Assembly (NCBI GenBank): GCA_049325275.1
Contig: JBMOLU010000033.1
Location: forward strand, 10,965-74,964
Length of the DNA stretch: 64,000 bases
Source of the DNA: CAIQJJ01 sp049325275
GTDB taxonomy: Bacteria > Chloroflexota > Anaerolineae > Anaerolineales > UBA4823
Direction of reading: 5' to 3'
Position numbers and translations under genes: made by a program. The notes under the pieces were generated by a model. It worked only from the letters and a program-made list of their open reading frames with translations. It made no database searches and was not told the DNA's origin. This document shows, one piece after another, positions 1 to 8,322 of the stretch. Positions within the stretch are counted from its first letter, which is position 1; the number at the start of each line of letters is the position of its first letter.

Positions 1-1040
1 TGGCTGATGTAGGCGACGTGCCGGTAGCTTTTGGCGAAGACCGGGCGCAGGGGGTGGGCTTCACTTAGGCCGAGCACGAAGTAGCCAAAGCCATGCAGCA
101 GGGTCTCGTTGCAGGTAGCGCACAAGAGAGCCGTAAAAAGTTGCGGGGAGTCGGCATCTATGGCGATGTGGCTGGCGTAGGCATAACGCAGTGGGGAGTT
201 GACCGGCGGCAGGCGGGGAATATCGACAAAGCGGGCCAGCAGGTTGATCGGCGCACGCCAACGGGCCAAGCTGCCGCGGTAGCCGCGCACGACCGTCTGC
301 TTGAAGGGAGTTTGATCCCACACGCCCAGGCAGCCACATACCCGGCTGCCGCGCACGGCCAGGAAAAAATCTTCCGGGCGCAAGTTGGGGGTCTGTGTGG
401 GCGTGAACAGGCTCTCGGCAGACCAAAAGGGGGCAAATTGATGCCGGGCGCCGTTGCGTTGCAGACATGCGAGGATTTCGGGGATGTATTCGGGCGTGCC
501 ATACTGGAACGTGAAACCGCGCGGCAGGGCAACTTCCCGCCTGGCACGCCGTGGCGAAACGGCGTAGGTGACCATGCGGGTGTATTCACGTGCCTGGGGC
601 ATGCCGGGCAGCCCGGAAGTCAGCAGACGGCGAGCAGGCAGGTTATCGGCGATCACGCTCATCAGGTAAAACGGTGTACACCCATCGGCGTGCAATTCGC
701 GGAACTTGGCAAACGAACGCGCCAGCTGCCGCGCCAGCGACAGCCCCCACGGCCGCCCCAAATCGGCCCGCAGATGACTCATATAGCCCACGTCCTGCAC
801 CTGGCCGTTGAGATACATCGGGCGGATGGCACGCGTGCCCATGCCACGCAATTGGCCGGTTTCGGCATCCTGGCTGAGGATCGTCTGTGAAAGCGTGCCA
901 TCCACCCCAGCAGCGATGAAATAGTCCGGTTCGCGCTCGTAGCTGAGTGAAATATTCCCCGGCATGGGGTTATCGCGCAAGAGCTTCCGCAGGGCGGCAT
1001 CGTCGGCAGGGGTGGCAAGGCGTAGGATGGGGGGAGGCAT
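1..1040 (-). CDS. GNAT-like N-acetyltransferase, C-terminus cut by window edge
   Basis: An uninterrupted minus-strand frame runs from an ATG at 1040 to the first base, giving about 346 visible residues with no stop. The protein begins MPPPILRLATPADDAALRKL, the usual opening of GNAT-fold acetyltransferases. It continues through an MYLNGQVQDVGYMSHLRADL segment that resembles the core strand and acceptor region of this superfamily, so transfer of an acyl group from acyl-CoA to an amine is likely; the substrate is unknown. The length suggests two tandem GNAT-like halves. No signal peptide is seen, so it is probably cytosolic. Its start lies 35 bp downstream of the stop of the radical SAM gene at 1075-2442 on the same strand, so the two may be co-transcribed. 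The C-terminal end is outside the window. The family call is moderately sure; the function is inferred. Confidence 0.7.
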   Translation of the reverse strand, partial: MPPPILRLATPADDAALRKLLRDNPMPGNISLSYEREPDYFIAAGVDGTLSQTILSQDAETGQLRGMGTRAIRPMYLNGQVQDVGYMSHLRADLGRPWGLSLARQLARSFAKFRELHADGCTPFYLMSVIADNLPARRLLTSGLPGMPQAREYTRMVTYAVSPRRARREVALPRGFTFQYGTPEYIPEILACLQRNGARHQFAPFWSAESLFTPTQTPNLRPEDFFLAVRGSRVCGCLGVWDQTPFKQTVVRGYRGSLARWRAPINLLARFVDIPRLPPVNSPLRYAYASHIAIDADSPQLFTALLCATCNETLLHGFGYFVLGLSEAHPLRPVFAKSYRHVAYIS

Positions 1041-1074
1041 TGGATGCTTTACAAGAAATGCTTACCGGCCCGCA

Positions 1075-2442
1075 TCAAGAACAGGACGCCGTCTCGCGCA
1101 CCTTGATTAATTCGCCCCGCCAGCCTTCGTCGCCGAGCGGGAACAGGTTGCGCTGGCCGACTTCTTTGTGAAAGAGGCTGTTAATGCCGAAGAAAACCGG
1201 CCACAAATGGGCTGGCGCGCGGTTGACGGCGTCGAAACTGCGCCGCAGTACACTGCCAAAAGTGAAAAAGCGCCGGCGTGCTTCCAAACAGCCTTGCTGC
1301 AAGCGCTCTGCCGACATGCGAGCCGGTCGAAATGGAATCATATTGAAGTGGTAAGCATCGTCCAGCCACCATTTTTCGAAGCGCAGACGGTTTTGCTGCG
1401 CCAGGCGTTGGTAAAGTGGCGTACCGGGGAAAGGCATCAGGTGATTGAAGGCCGCCAGGTAAAACTTCTGCTGCATGGCGAACTGGAAGGTGGTCTCGAA
1501 GCTGGCTTCGTCGTCCTCATCGTAACCGAAGATGAACGTGGCGTAAACGCGGATTTTGTATTTGCGCAAGTTCGACAGGCCTTTCTCGAAGGCGTCTTTC
1601 ATCAAGTTGGCGCCCTTGTTCATCGTCTTGAGATTGGCCGGGTTGAGCGACTCGAAACCGATCAAGATGCCATAGCACCCACTGGCCGCCATCAACTGCA
1701 CAAACTCTTCATCCGCGGCGGCGTCGAGGCTGCACTGGCTCACCCAACGGATTTTGAGCGGAGCGAGCGCCCGTAGCAGTTCTTTTGCCCGCGTCATCTG
1801 ATCGGAAATGTTGTCATCTACGAAGAAATATAACGGGCGGCGCTGGCGTTTGATCTCCTCGACCACGTCGGCGGTGGCGTGGCAAGCGTAGGTGTGCTGA
1901 TAGGCGCTCTGCACCGAGCAGAAGTCGCAGCGGAAGTGGCAGCCGCGCCCGGTTTCTACCAGGCCGAGGGGCAGGTAACGCTTGCCACCAAAAATCGAGC
2001 GGTCGGGATGCGCGTGCAAGCGGGAAGGCCGCCCCGGCGCACGGTAAAAGGTTTGCAGTGCGCCGCGTTCGGCGTCGGCCAGCACCGCCGGCCAGGTTTC
2101 TTCGGCCTCGCCGATCACCACGGCCTCGGCGTACTGTGCTACATCTTCGGGGCAAAGCGTGGCATGTACACCGCCCATGACCACCGGCACGCCGCGGCGG
2201 CGATACTCGCTGGCGATCTGATAAGCTCGCTTGGCGGTATATACCTCGACGTTGAGGGCTACCAGGTCGGTCGGTTCGTCGAAGGGGATCGGCTCGAGGC
2301 TGTCGTTATAGAAGACGCGCTGCACCTCGGCTGGGGTCAATGCCGAAAGCACCGCCGGAGCCAACGGCTCCATCTGCCACGAACGGATGTATGGCTGCCC
2401 AATCCGGCGGCCAATACAGGGGTGAATGATGGTGAGTTTCAT
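1075..2442 (-). CDS. Cobalamin-binding radical SAM protein (paralogue 1)
   Basis: 455 residues from the ATG at 2442 (MKLTIIHP), chosen over an upstream ATG because it sits one base after the stop of the preceding gene. Residues 1-130 form a B12-binding Rossmann-like domain (RRRGVPVVMGGVHAT near 81-95). The canonical DxHxxG cobalamin-ligand motif is not seen, as in BchE-like members. Residues about 160-380 form the radical SAM barrel with the 4Fe-4S cluster motif C168-x3-C172-x2-C175 and a FFVDDNI strand typical of this subgroup. Such proteins use 5'-deoxyadenosyl radicals, often for methylation or ring chemistry on lipids, pigments or natural products. The substrate cannot be read from the sequence. 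It is co-oriented with a second paralogue directly upstream, and a third paralogue lies at 5280-6623. Confidence 0.88.
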   Translation of the reverse strand: MKLTIIHPCIGRRIGQPYIRSWQMEPLAPAVLSALTPAEVQRVFYNDSLEPIPFDEPTDLVALNVEVYTAKRAYQIASEYRRRGVPVVMGGVHATLCPEDVAQYAEAVVIGEAEETWPAVLADAERGALQTFYRAPGRPSRLHAHPDRSIFGGKRYLPLGLVETGRGCHFRCDFCSVQSAYQHTYACHATADVVEEIKRQRRPLYFFVDDNISDQMTRAKELLRALAPLKIRWVSQCSLDAAADEEFVQLMAASGCYGILIGFESLNPANLKTMNKGANLMKDAFEKGLSNLRKYKIRVYATFIFGYDEDDEASFETTFQFAMQQKFYLAAFNHLMPFPGTPLYQRLAQQNRLRFEKWWLDDAYHFNMIPFRPARMSAERLQQGCLEARRRFFTFGSVLRRSFDAVNRAPAHLWPVFFGINSLFHKEVGQRNLFPLGDEGWRGELIKVRETASCS

Positions 2443-2443
2443 G

Positions 2444-3787
2444 CTAAATAGAATGCTCGGGCGAGATTTGCCCACCGCTCCAGTCACAGTTATAGAAATC
2501 TTTGAGATGGTGCGCGTAGAAACGGTAACCGATGTTCGTCACCCACCAGACAGGGACCTGGATGCGCGAACCGAGAAAGCGCCGGGCCATGCTGGGCAGC
2601 GAGTAAGTATACTGCCAGGCTTGTTCGTGACCGGTGTAAAGCTGCGTCACCGTCATCCGTTTCGGCTGGAAAACCACGTGCTGGGCGTCGTAAAGCTCCC
2701 AGTTGTGCGTGAGAATGCGGCCTTCGCTTTCGAGACGTTTGTACAACGCCGTGCCCGGGAAGGGCGTGACGATGGCGTAGCGTGGCAAGTCAATACCGGC
2801 TGCGACGGCGAAACGGGCCGTATGCATGAAGACATCGGGGGTGTCGTGATCCAGCCCGAAGGTGAAGCAGGCCATCAACGTGATTTTGTGACGGTGCAAC
2901 GCATCTACGATGGCGCGATATTCGGCGGGGGTGTTGAAGCCCTTTCTCATCACCTTCTGGTTCTCTTTGCTGATCGACTCAAAGCCCATCAGCAGGCCCG
3001 AACACCCACTGCGCGCCGCCAGTGCAAGCAGGGGTTTGTCGCGGTTGAGCAGGGTGGTCACCAGGCCGAACCAATCTACTTTGAGCGGGATCAGCGCCTC
3101 GAATAGCCGGGCGGCATAATCGGTGTCGTTGATCAGGTTCAGATCAATGAACAGGATGCGCCGGCTGTAATGCTGGCGAATGTCGGCGATTACATCTTCC
3201 ACCGGCTTGTAGAAGGGCCTGCTGCTCCAGGCCGAAGGGGCCACACAGAAATCGCAAACGTGGATACACGAACGGTTAGCTTCAAAAACGTGCGTGGTGA
3301 TGTAGCCGTGCCTGCCGACCAGTTCACGCCTGGGAAAGGGCCGTCCCGCCAGGCTGAGATCGGGCGACATGCTATACCGCAGCTTCATTTGCCCGGCGGC
3401 AAAATCGCGTAGCAGTTCGGGCCAGGTGTCTTCGGCGTAACCGACGACAACCGAGTCGGCGTGGCATTGGGCCTCGTCAGGGACAAGTGTGACGTGCGGT
3501 CCGCCCAGCACCACCGGGATGCCGCGCCGGCGGAAAATTTCTGCCAGCTGGTAGGCGCGTACTGCGGTCCCGGTGATCACTGTGATGCCGATCAAATCAG
3601 CCGGCACGCGCTCCGGGAAGATTTCCGTTATGCCTTCATCCAAAATCTCGACTTCGGCATGCAGTTCAGGCGGGATCAGCGCCGCCAACGTGGTCAGCGT
3701 GAGTGGAGCGTAACGCAGGCTTTTCTTGAAGATGCCGCCGCGATGGCGATACAACGGGCCTTTGGGTGAAATGAGGACGATTTTCAC
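2444..3787 (-). CDS. Cobalamin-binding radical SAM protein (paralogue 2)
   Basis: 447 residues from a GTG at 3787. This start has a clean GGAGG five bases upstream and yields MKIVLISPKGPLYRHRGG, the normal opening of the B12-binding fold; a longer frame to 3904 has no such support. The B12-type domain occupies residues 1-135 (IFRRRGIPVVLGGPHVT). The radical SAM motif is C174-x3-C178-x2-C181, followed by a barrel with FIDLNLINDTDYAARLF and LMGFESISKENQ. The TAG stop is one base from the start of the next gene, so translation is probably coupled. It is related to its two neighbours but more divergent (FIDLN instead of FVDDN). Role unknown; a peripheral radical enzyme acting on a lipid or secondary metabolite is the inference. 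Confidence 0.88.
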   Translation of the reverse strand: MKIVLISPKGPLYRHRGGIFKKSLRYAPLTLTTLAALIPPELHAEVEILDEGITEIFPERVPADLIGITVITGTAVRAYQLAEIFRRRGIPVVLGGPHVTLVPDEAQCHADSVVVGYAEDTWPELLRDFAAGQMKLRYSMSPDLSLAGRPFPRRELVGRHGYITTHVFEANRSCIHVCDFCVAPSAWSSRPFYKPVEDVIADIRQHYSRRILFIDLNLINDTDYAARLFEALIPLKVDWFGLVTTLLNRDKPLLALAARSGCSGLLMGFESISKENQKVMRKGFNTPAEYRAIVDALHRHKITLMACFTFGLDHDTPDVFMHTARFAVAAGIDLPRYAIVTPFPGTALYKRLESEGRILTHNWELYDAQHVVFQPKRMTVTQLYTGHEQAWQYTYSLPSMARRFLGSRIQVPVWWVTNIGYRFYAHHLKDFYNCDWSGGQISPEHSI

Positions 3788-3967
3788 GTATACCTCCGAA
3801 CCTGCATAAAGCGCCCTGGCCCTAACCACGCGTTTGATTGCACGCTTGTGTGTCGGGCTTTTGCTGCGCAGAATCGCACGGTTCTGCCAGAACGCATAGG
3901 GCAAACACGAAAGCTGTGAATGCTATAAGCAATCTTAGCACGAGCGCACGGTTATGGCTTATGACTT

Positions 3968-4002
3968 TTGTCAGCTTGGGCAATTGATGCTATAAATCTG
4001 CC
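3968..4002 (+). promoter_or_regulatory. Sigma-70 type promoter giving a leaderless MFS transcript
   Basis: TTGTCA at 3968-3973 and TATAAA at 3991-3996 are separated by exactly 17 bases. The predicted transcription start, about seven bases after the -10 box, coincides with the ATG at 4003. No Shine-Dalgarno sequence lies before that ATG, which agrees with a leaderless mRNA. Confidence 0.6.
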
Positions 4003-5283
4003 ATGAATGTTCGCAAAATTATCTTCATCGGCCTGGCCCTGTTTGCAGCCCAGTTTACCTGGGTAGTCTACAACACCTACGTCCCGCTTTTTCTACAAAA
4101 CGGTTCCAACGCCTTCGATGCGCCGAACCGCGGCCAGCCCCGGCCCGGCTTTGGCCTGAGCGCCACCCAGGCCGGATTCATCCTCACACTCGACAACATC
4201 GCCGCCCTCCTGCTACAGCCGCTGCTCGGCGCCCGCTCCGACCATACGCGCACCCGCTGGGGGCGACGCATCCCTTACCTGCTCTTCGGAATGCCCGCCG
4301 CCGCCTTTGGCCTGGTGTTGATGCCATTGCTGCTGCCCGGCGCCGGTGGCCCAACGCCCGCCATCTTCACCGCCTTCCTATCCTGCCTGCTGCTGACCGC
4401 CGCGGCGATGGCCACCTGGCGCGCCCCCGCCTTCGCCCTGATGGCCGATTTAACCCCCTCGGCGCAACGCTCGCAGGCCAACGGCATCTTGAACCTGATG
4501 GCCGGCGTCGGCGGCATTTTGGCCTTTGGCGTGAGCAGCATGCTGTATGCACGCTACCGGCCCTTTCCATTTTGGGTTGCCGCGCTGATTTTGCTGGCCG
4601 CAGCGCTGTTGATTGTTTGGCGTGTGCGTGAGCCGGCTGAGCCGGCGGCCGACACCACGCACGAAGTCCCTGCGTTGGGGCGCTGGCTGTGGGAGTGGGG
4701 CAAATCGCTGCCCACCGAGCGCCGCCGTAGCCTGGCTTTGCTGGCCGCAGGTGTGTTCTGCTACATGATGGGCTTCCACCCCATCGAGGCGTTTTTCAGC
4801 TCCTACGCCGTCAGCGTACTGAAGCTCTCCGAGGCCCACAGTGGATTGGTGCTCAGCGCGGCCTATATCACGTTCGTTGCCTTTGCCATGCCGGGCGGGT
4901 TACTGGCCGGGCGCATCGGGCGCAAACACACCGTGCAGATTGGCCTGCTTTTGTTTGCCACCGCCCTGCTGAGCGCCTATTTTACGCCGGTAACGCCCGT
5001 CCTGGTCGTGCTGATGGGGCTTGGCGGGTTGGGTTGGGCGCTGGTGGACATCAACGCCTTTGCGATGGCGCTCGATACCGTAGGTGGAGATACATCGGGC
5101 CGGGCTGCCGGGGTATATTTCATTGCCACCACGTTGGCCGCCACCCTCGGCCCCACCTTCAACGGCTGGCTGATTGACCTTTCGGGGCGCAACTACGGCA
5201 CCATCTTCCTGATCGGCCCGGCCTTCTTTGGGCTGGCCTTTTGGTGCATCAGCCAGGTGAAATACGGAGAAGCCATGTCATGA
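4003..5283 (+). CDS. MFS transporter, SLC45/sugar-cation symporter-like
   Basis: 426 residues, very hydrophobic, with about 12 membrane-spanning segments in two bundles of six. The loop after helix 2/3 reads GARSDHTRTRWGRRIPYLLF, the major facilitator signature in the form typical of SLC45 and GPH-like sugar or drug carriers. The second half repeats a related loop (GRIGRKHTVQIG). It would sit in the cytoplasmic membrane and move a small solute by secondary transport. The stop overlaps the start of the radical SAM gene 5280-6623 in an ATGA arrangement, so the two are translationally coupled. That pairing suggests the carrier imports the substrate or exports the product of the radical SAM enzyme; this is inference. 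Confidence 0.87.
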   Translation: MNVRKIIFIGLALFAAQFTWVVYNTYVPLFLQNGSNAFDAPNRGQPRPGFGLSATQAGFILTLDNIAALLLQPLLGARSDHTRTRWGRRIPYLLFGMPAAAFGLVLMPLLLPGAGGPTPAIFTAFLSCLLLTAAAMATWRAPAFALMADLTPSAQRSQANGILNLMAGVGGILAFGVSSMLYARYRPFPFWVAALILLAAALLIVWRVREPAEPAADTTHEVPALGRWLWEWGKSLPTERRRSLALLAAGVFCYMMGFHPIEAFFSSYAVSVLKLSEAHSGLVLSAAYITFVAFAMPGGLLAGRIGRKHTVQIGLLLFATALLSAYFTPVTPVLVVLMGLGGLGWALVDINAFAMALDTVGGDTSGRAAGVYFIATTLAATLGPTFNGWLIDLSGRNYGTIFLIGPAFFGLAFWCISQVKYGEAMS

Positions 5284-6623
5284 GAGTGACATTAATCGAA
5301 CCGGCGATGATCAAGAAGCCCAAGGGCCTCTCTGAAAAACCGATCTTCTGCTTTCAGCCGCTGGCGCTCGGCGTGCTGGCGGGTCTTACTCCGCCCGATA
5401 TCGAAGTGGAAGTGCTGGATGACCGTTTCGAGACTATCGACTACACCGCCCGGCGCGATCTGGTGGGTATCTCGGTCAAGACGTTCACCGCCCGGCGCGC
5501 CTACCAGATTGCCGCCGAGTTCCGCCGTCGCGGCGTGCCGGTGTTGCTCGGTGGGCACCACGTCAGCCTGGTTCCGGAGGAAGCGCAAGAACATGGCGAC
5601 AGCGTCTTCATTGGCGAGGCCGAAAACTTGTGGCCGCAGGTTCTCGAAGACGCCCGCTGCGGCACCCTGCAAGCGGTTTACCGGAGTGGGCGCGAACCAA
5701 TATACCCACCGGGCCGGCCCAATCATGCCATTCTGGAGAAGAAAAACTACCTCCCCGCTACCCCTATCGAGACGGCGCGCGGCTGCCCGTTCCAGTGCAG
5801 CTTTTGCTCTGTAACCACCTTCTTTGGTCGCAGCTTTCGACGCCGCAATCTTGGCAGCGTGATCGATGAAGTGCGCGCCTACCGTCACCGGCCGATCCTG
5901 TTCGTAGACGACAATATCGTCGGCGATGTGGAAAGCGCCAAAGAACTGCTGACCGCCCTCACACCGCTCAAGATCCGTTGGATGAGCCAGGCAAGCATCT
6001 CGATGACGCGCGACCCAGAACTGATGGCGCTGATGCAAAAAAGCGGCTGCGCCGGCGTGTTGGTCGGCATCGAATCGCTCTTTGGCGACGGCTTGAAGGA
6101 AATTCACAAAAGCTGGAATTTGGCCCGCCAGGATTATGCCCAAGCGCTGGAGATTTTACGCCAGCATGGCACCGCTGTCATCGGCTCATTCATCATCGGG
6201 TTGGATCACGACACGCCCGAATCGCTCGACGCCACACTTGAGTTTGCCATTCAGCACAAACTCTTTGCCGTGCTGTTCAATATGCTCATCCCCTTTCCCG
6301 GCACGGCGCTTTACAACCAACTACAACACAATGGCCGGCTGCGCTACACAAGCTGGTGGTTGGCTCCTGAATACACTTACGGCGAGGCGGTTTTCATCCC
6401 TACCCACTTTACGCCTGCCGAACTGGCAGAGAAACGCATGGCACTCTACCGCAAATTCTACGGCTCCGGCTCGATCGTCCGGCGCTTGCTCGACCCACAG
6501 GCCAACTTGCGCAACCCGTGGCAGGCTTTCGTCTACCTGACGATCAACCTGCCGGGCTACCCACAGGAACAGGCGCGAACCGGGCAGTCCCTGGGACTTC
6601 CGAACGTATTTACGGTACCCTGA
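5280..6623 (+). CDS. Cobalamin-binding radical SAM protein (paralogue 3)
   Basis: 447 residues from the ATG at 5280, which overlaps the MFS stop by four bases. Residues 1-130 are the B12-type domain (FRRRGVPVLLGGHHVSLVPE). The cluster motif is C169-x3-C173-x2-C176 in ARGCPFQCSFC, followed by LFVDDNIVGD and GVLVGIESL in the barrel. The C-terminal 120 residues contain FPGTALYNQL and a WWL motif shared with paralogue 1 (FPGTPLYQRL), so these two are the closer pair. The chemistry is the cobalamin-dependent radical SAM type; the substrate is unknown. Coupling with a membrane carrier is the best clue to a small-molecule pathway. Confidence 0.88.
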   Translation: MRVTLIEPAMIKKPKGLSEKPIFCFQPLALGVLAGLTPPDIEVEVLDDRFETIDYTARRDLVGISVKTFTARRAYQIAAEFRRRGVPVLLGGHHVSLVPEEAQEHGDSVFIGEAENLWPQVLEDARCGTLQAVYRSGREPIYPPGRPNHAILEKKNYLPATPIETARGCPFQCSFCSVTTFFGRSFRRRNLGSVIDEVRAYRHRPILFVDDNIVGDVESAKELLTALTPLKIRWMSQASISMTRDPELMALMQKSGCAGVLVGIESLFGDGLKEIHKSWNLARQDYAQALEILRQHGTAVIGSFIIGLDHDTPESLDATLEFAIQHKLFAVLFNMLIPFPGTALYNQLQHNGRLRYTSWWLAPEYTYGEAVFIPTHFTPAELAEKRMALYRKFYGSGSIVRRLLDPQANLRNPWQAFVYLTINLPGYPQEQARTGQSLGLPNVFTVP

Positions 6624-7257
6624 CGCGCTGCCCCCGTGAAACCGGCAAAAGCCTGGAAAACTCTATCGCGCCACCGCCCACCACTTCACCGTCCAGGCCG
6701 ATGGCCCGCCGGCAAGCCAGCAAGCGCTGGCGCTCTCCGCTCTGCGCGACAACCTCACCGCGGCCCTGCAAACGCTCAAAAACACATCCGAAGAGCAGGC
6801 AGCACTGGCGCTGCTGAAAACCGTACGCCTGCGTGCGCAAGATGTCGAGCTGTTTGCCCAAAAGCTGGCCAAACTCGCCCGTGAGTCCCAGGCGCACGCG
6901 CCAAGGGCGGGGAGGCCTACAGCCTGAACGCCAGTATGTACCCCACCGAGGCGGGCCACAACACATCGGCCATTGCCGCCTGTACGATAGATGCGCAGAG
7001 ACCAGCCGGCGGCGGCGGATGAACAGGCCGCCTTTTACAACGCCGATAGCCTCCTGGCGATGTTCGACCCGAAACGCCGTCCGCCGATGCCCCCATGCGC
7101 TTGCTGTTTCACCGTCGCTATGGCACCAAAGACGGGGTGACGGCTGGCATAGCGTTCGATTCGCCCTGGCTTTTCACAAACGTGCTGCAAAAGCACCAAC
7201 AAACAACAACTCCCCCGCAGCGCGAGGGAGTTGTTGTTTGTTAGAGGACAGGCCGGC
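6624..7257 (+). pseudogene. Decayed coding stretch, family not recognised
   Basis: No intact gene fits these 634 bases. Successive plus-strand frames nevertheless carry protein-like pieces: about 6660-6927 reads LYRATAHHFTVQADGPPASQ and ends in TGA; about 6912-7022 in another frame reads GEAYSLNASMYPTEAGHNTS and ends; a further piece reads AAFYNADSLLAMFDPKRRPP. Codon choice in each piece is like that of the neighbours, so one gene broken by several frameshifts (mutation or assembly error) is the simplest reading. I do not recognise the protein. The stretch ends in the hairpin at 7198-7242. Confidence 0.35.
7198..7242. terminator. Perfect 17-bp hairpin, probable terminator
   Basis: Bases 7198-7214 and 7226-7242 are perfect reverse complements (AACAAACAACAACTCCC and its partner) around an 11-base loop. 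The hairpin lies 15 bases past the stop of the minus-strand gene 7258-8037. On the minus strand the 3' arm ends in a GTTGTTGTTTGTT-type run, so it can stop transcription from that side and possibly both. Confidence 0.65.
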
Positions 7258-8037
7258 TTAGCTTTCAGGCTGCATACCGGTGTTCTCCGGCGTGGTAGAT
7301 GGGCATTCACCACGGCGTCCGCCGCCCTTGCCGCCGCACCCCATGCCCGTATGATTCTGCATGGCGTCAGCCTGTTCCTGCGTGATGGCGCCGTCAGCCA
7401 CCGCCTGTTCGAGCGCAGCCTGGCGGGCGGCTTCCTTTTTGGCCTTGTAGTCGGCCACGCTCAGGTCCTGCTCGATGGCCACATCTTTGAGGGTCTTGCC
7501 ATCGGCTTCCAACGCATCCAGTTCGTCTACGGTCAGGCCAAAAGCATCGGCGAGAGCGGCCTGCATGTAGTCACGCAAGGGGCTGTCGGCTCCGCCGGCA
7601 TGCGTTGGGCGGCCGGCCAACCGGCGCTCGGCCAAGGCGTCAGCCTGTTCCTGCGTGATGGCGCCGTCAGCCACCGCCTGTTCGAGCACCGCCTGGCGGG
7701 CGGCTTCCTTTTTGGCCTCGTAGTCGGCCACGCTCAAGCCTTGCTCGATGGCCAGGTCTTCAAGCGATTTGCCTTCGCCGTACCAGGCTTGTAGTTCGTC
7801 GCTCGTGAGACCGAAAGCTTCGGCCTCGGCAGCAAGCGTGTACGCACGCAGCGGGCCACCGCCGCGTGGTCCGTCGTAGCGGTCACCGCGCCCCCCGCCG
7901 CCGGGCAGGGCGGTGACTTGGGCCTCCGCCGTGGGTGTAGGCGTTTGAGCAGATGCATGGCTGACCAGGCTGAGGGCCATGACGGTCATGGCGACGAGCG
8001 CCAGGACAAGGGTACTGATCGCGAGAGATTTTTTCAT
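7258..8037 (-). CDS. Secreted protein with a duplicated helical domain (DUF2680-like)
   Basis: 259 residues from the ATG at 8037, which has AAAGGAG upstream and opens with MKKSLAISTLVLALVAMTVM, a Sec signal peptide ending near ASA-Q. A TP-rich and glycine-rich spacer follows. Two copies of an approximately 80-residue helical unit come next, each with a xxAxAFGLTxDEL-type motif, a G(K)-x-L-x-DxAIEQ-L-S-VADY motif, KKEAARQA, and VADGAITQEQADA. This pattern resembles DUF2680/YckD-like secreted proteins of unknown function. The copies are also very similar at DNA level (about 270-bp period), so the duplication is fairly recent. The tail is Gly/Cys-rich. It probably acts outside the membrane; no enzyme motif is visible. 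Confidence 0.75.
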   Translation of the reverse strand: MKKSLAISTLVLALVAMTVMALSLVSHASAQTPTPTAEAQVTALPGGGGRGDRYDGPRGGGPLRAYTLAAEAEAFGLTSDELQAWYGEGKSLEDLAIEQGLSVADYEAKKEAARQAVLEQAVADGAITQEQADALAERRLAGRPTHAGGADSPLRDYMQAALADAFGLTVDELDALEADGKTLKDVAIEQDLSVADYKAKKEAARQAALEQAVADGAITQEQADAMQNHTGMGCGGKGGGRRGECPSTTPENTGMQPES

Positions 8038-8075
8038 AGAATATACGCTCCTTTTGTTTGTGGGTTGATTGTGAC

Positions 8076-8093
8076 GTTGGTGCATTCACCAAC
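8076..8093. promoter_or_regulatory. Small palindrome in the leader of the 259-aa secreted protein
   Basis: GTTGGTG (8076-8082) and CACCAAC (8087-8093) are perfect inverted repeats with a four-base centre, 39-56 bases upstream of the ATG at 8037. It may be an operator or an mRNA hairpin; the sequence does not distinguish these. Confidence 0.3.
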
Positions 8094-8322
8094 TTGTTCC
8101 CAGTATAAAAAAGGCGGCTGAGCAAAGCCTGTGAATCTTTCGAAGAAGCTGTGAAGGTTCGATGAACGAAGGATTAAGACTGCGGCCCGCTGTGATATGA
8201 TCGGGAAGTTCTCGGCGAAGCAAACAAAGCCATCGAGCGGACTGCCGCATTCTTGCGCCAGCACCCAGCAGGCATAAAAACACCGTTTTTTGGAACAACA
8301 ATCCCGTGGGAGGGGATACGCG

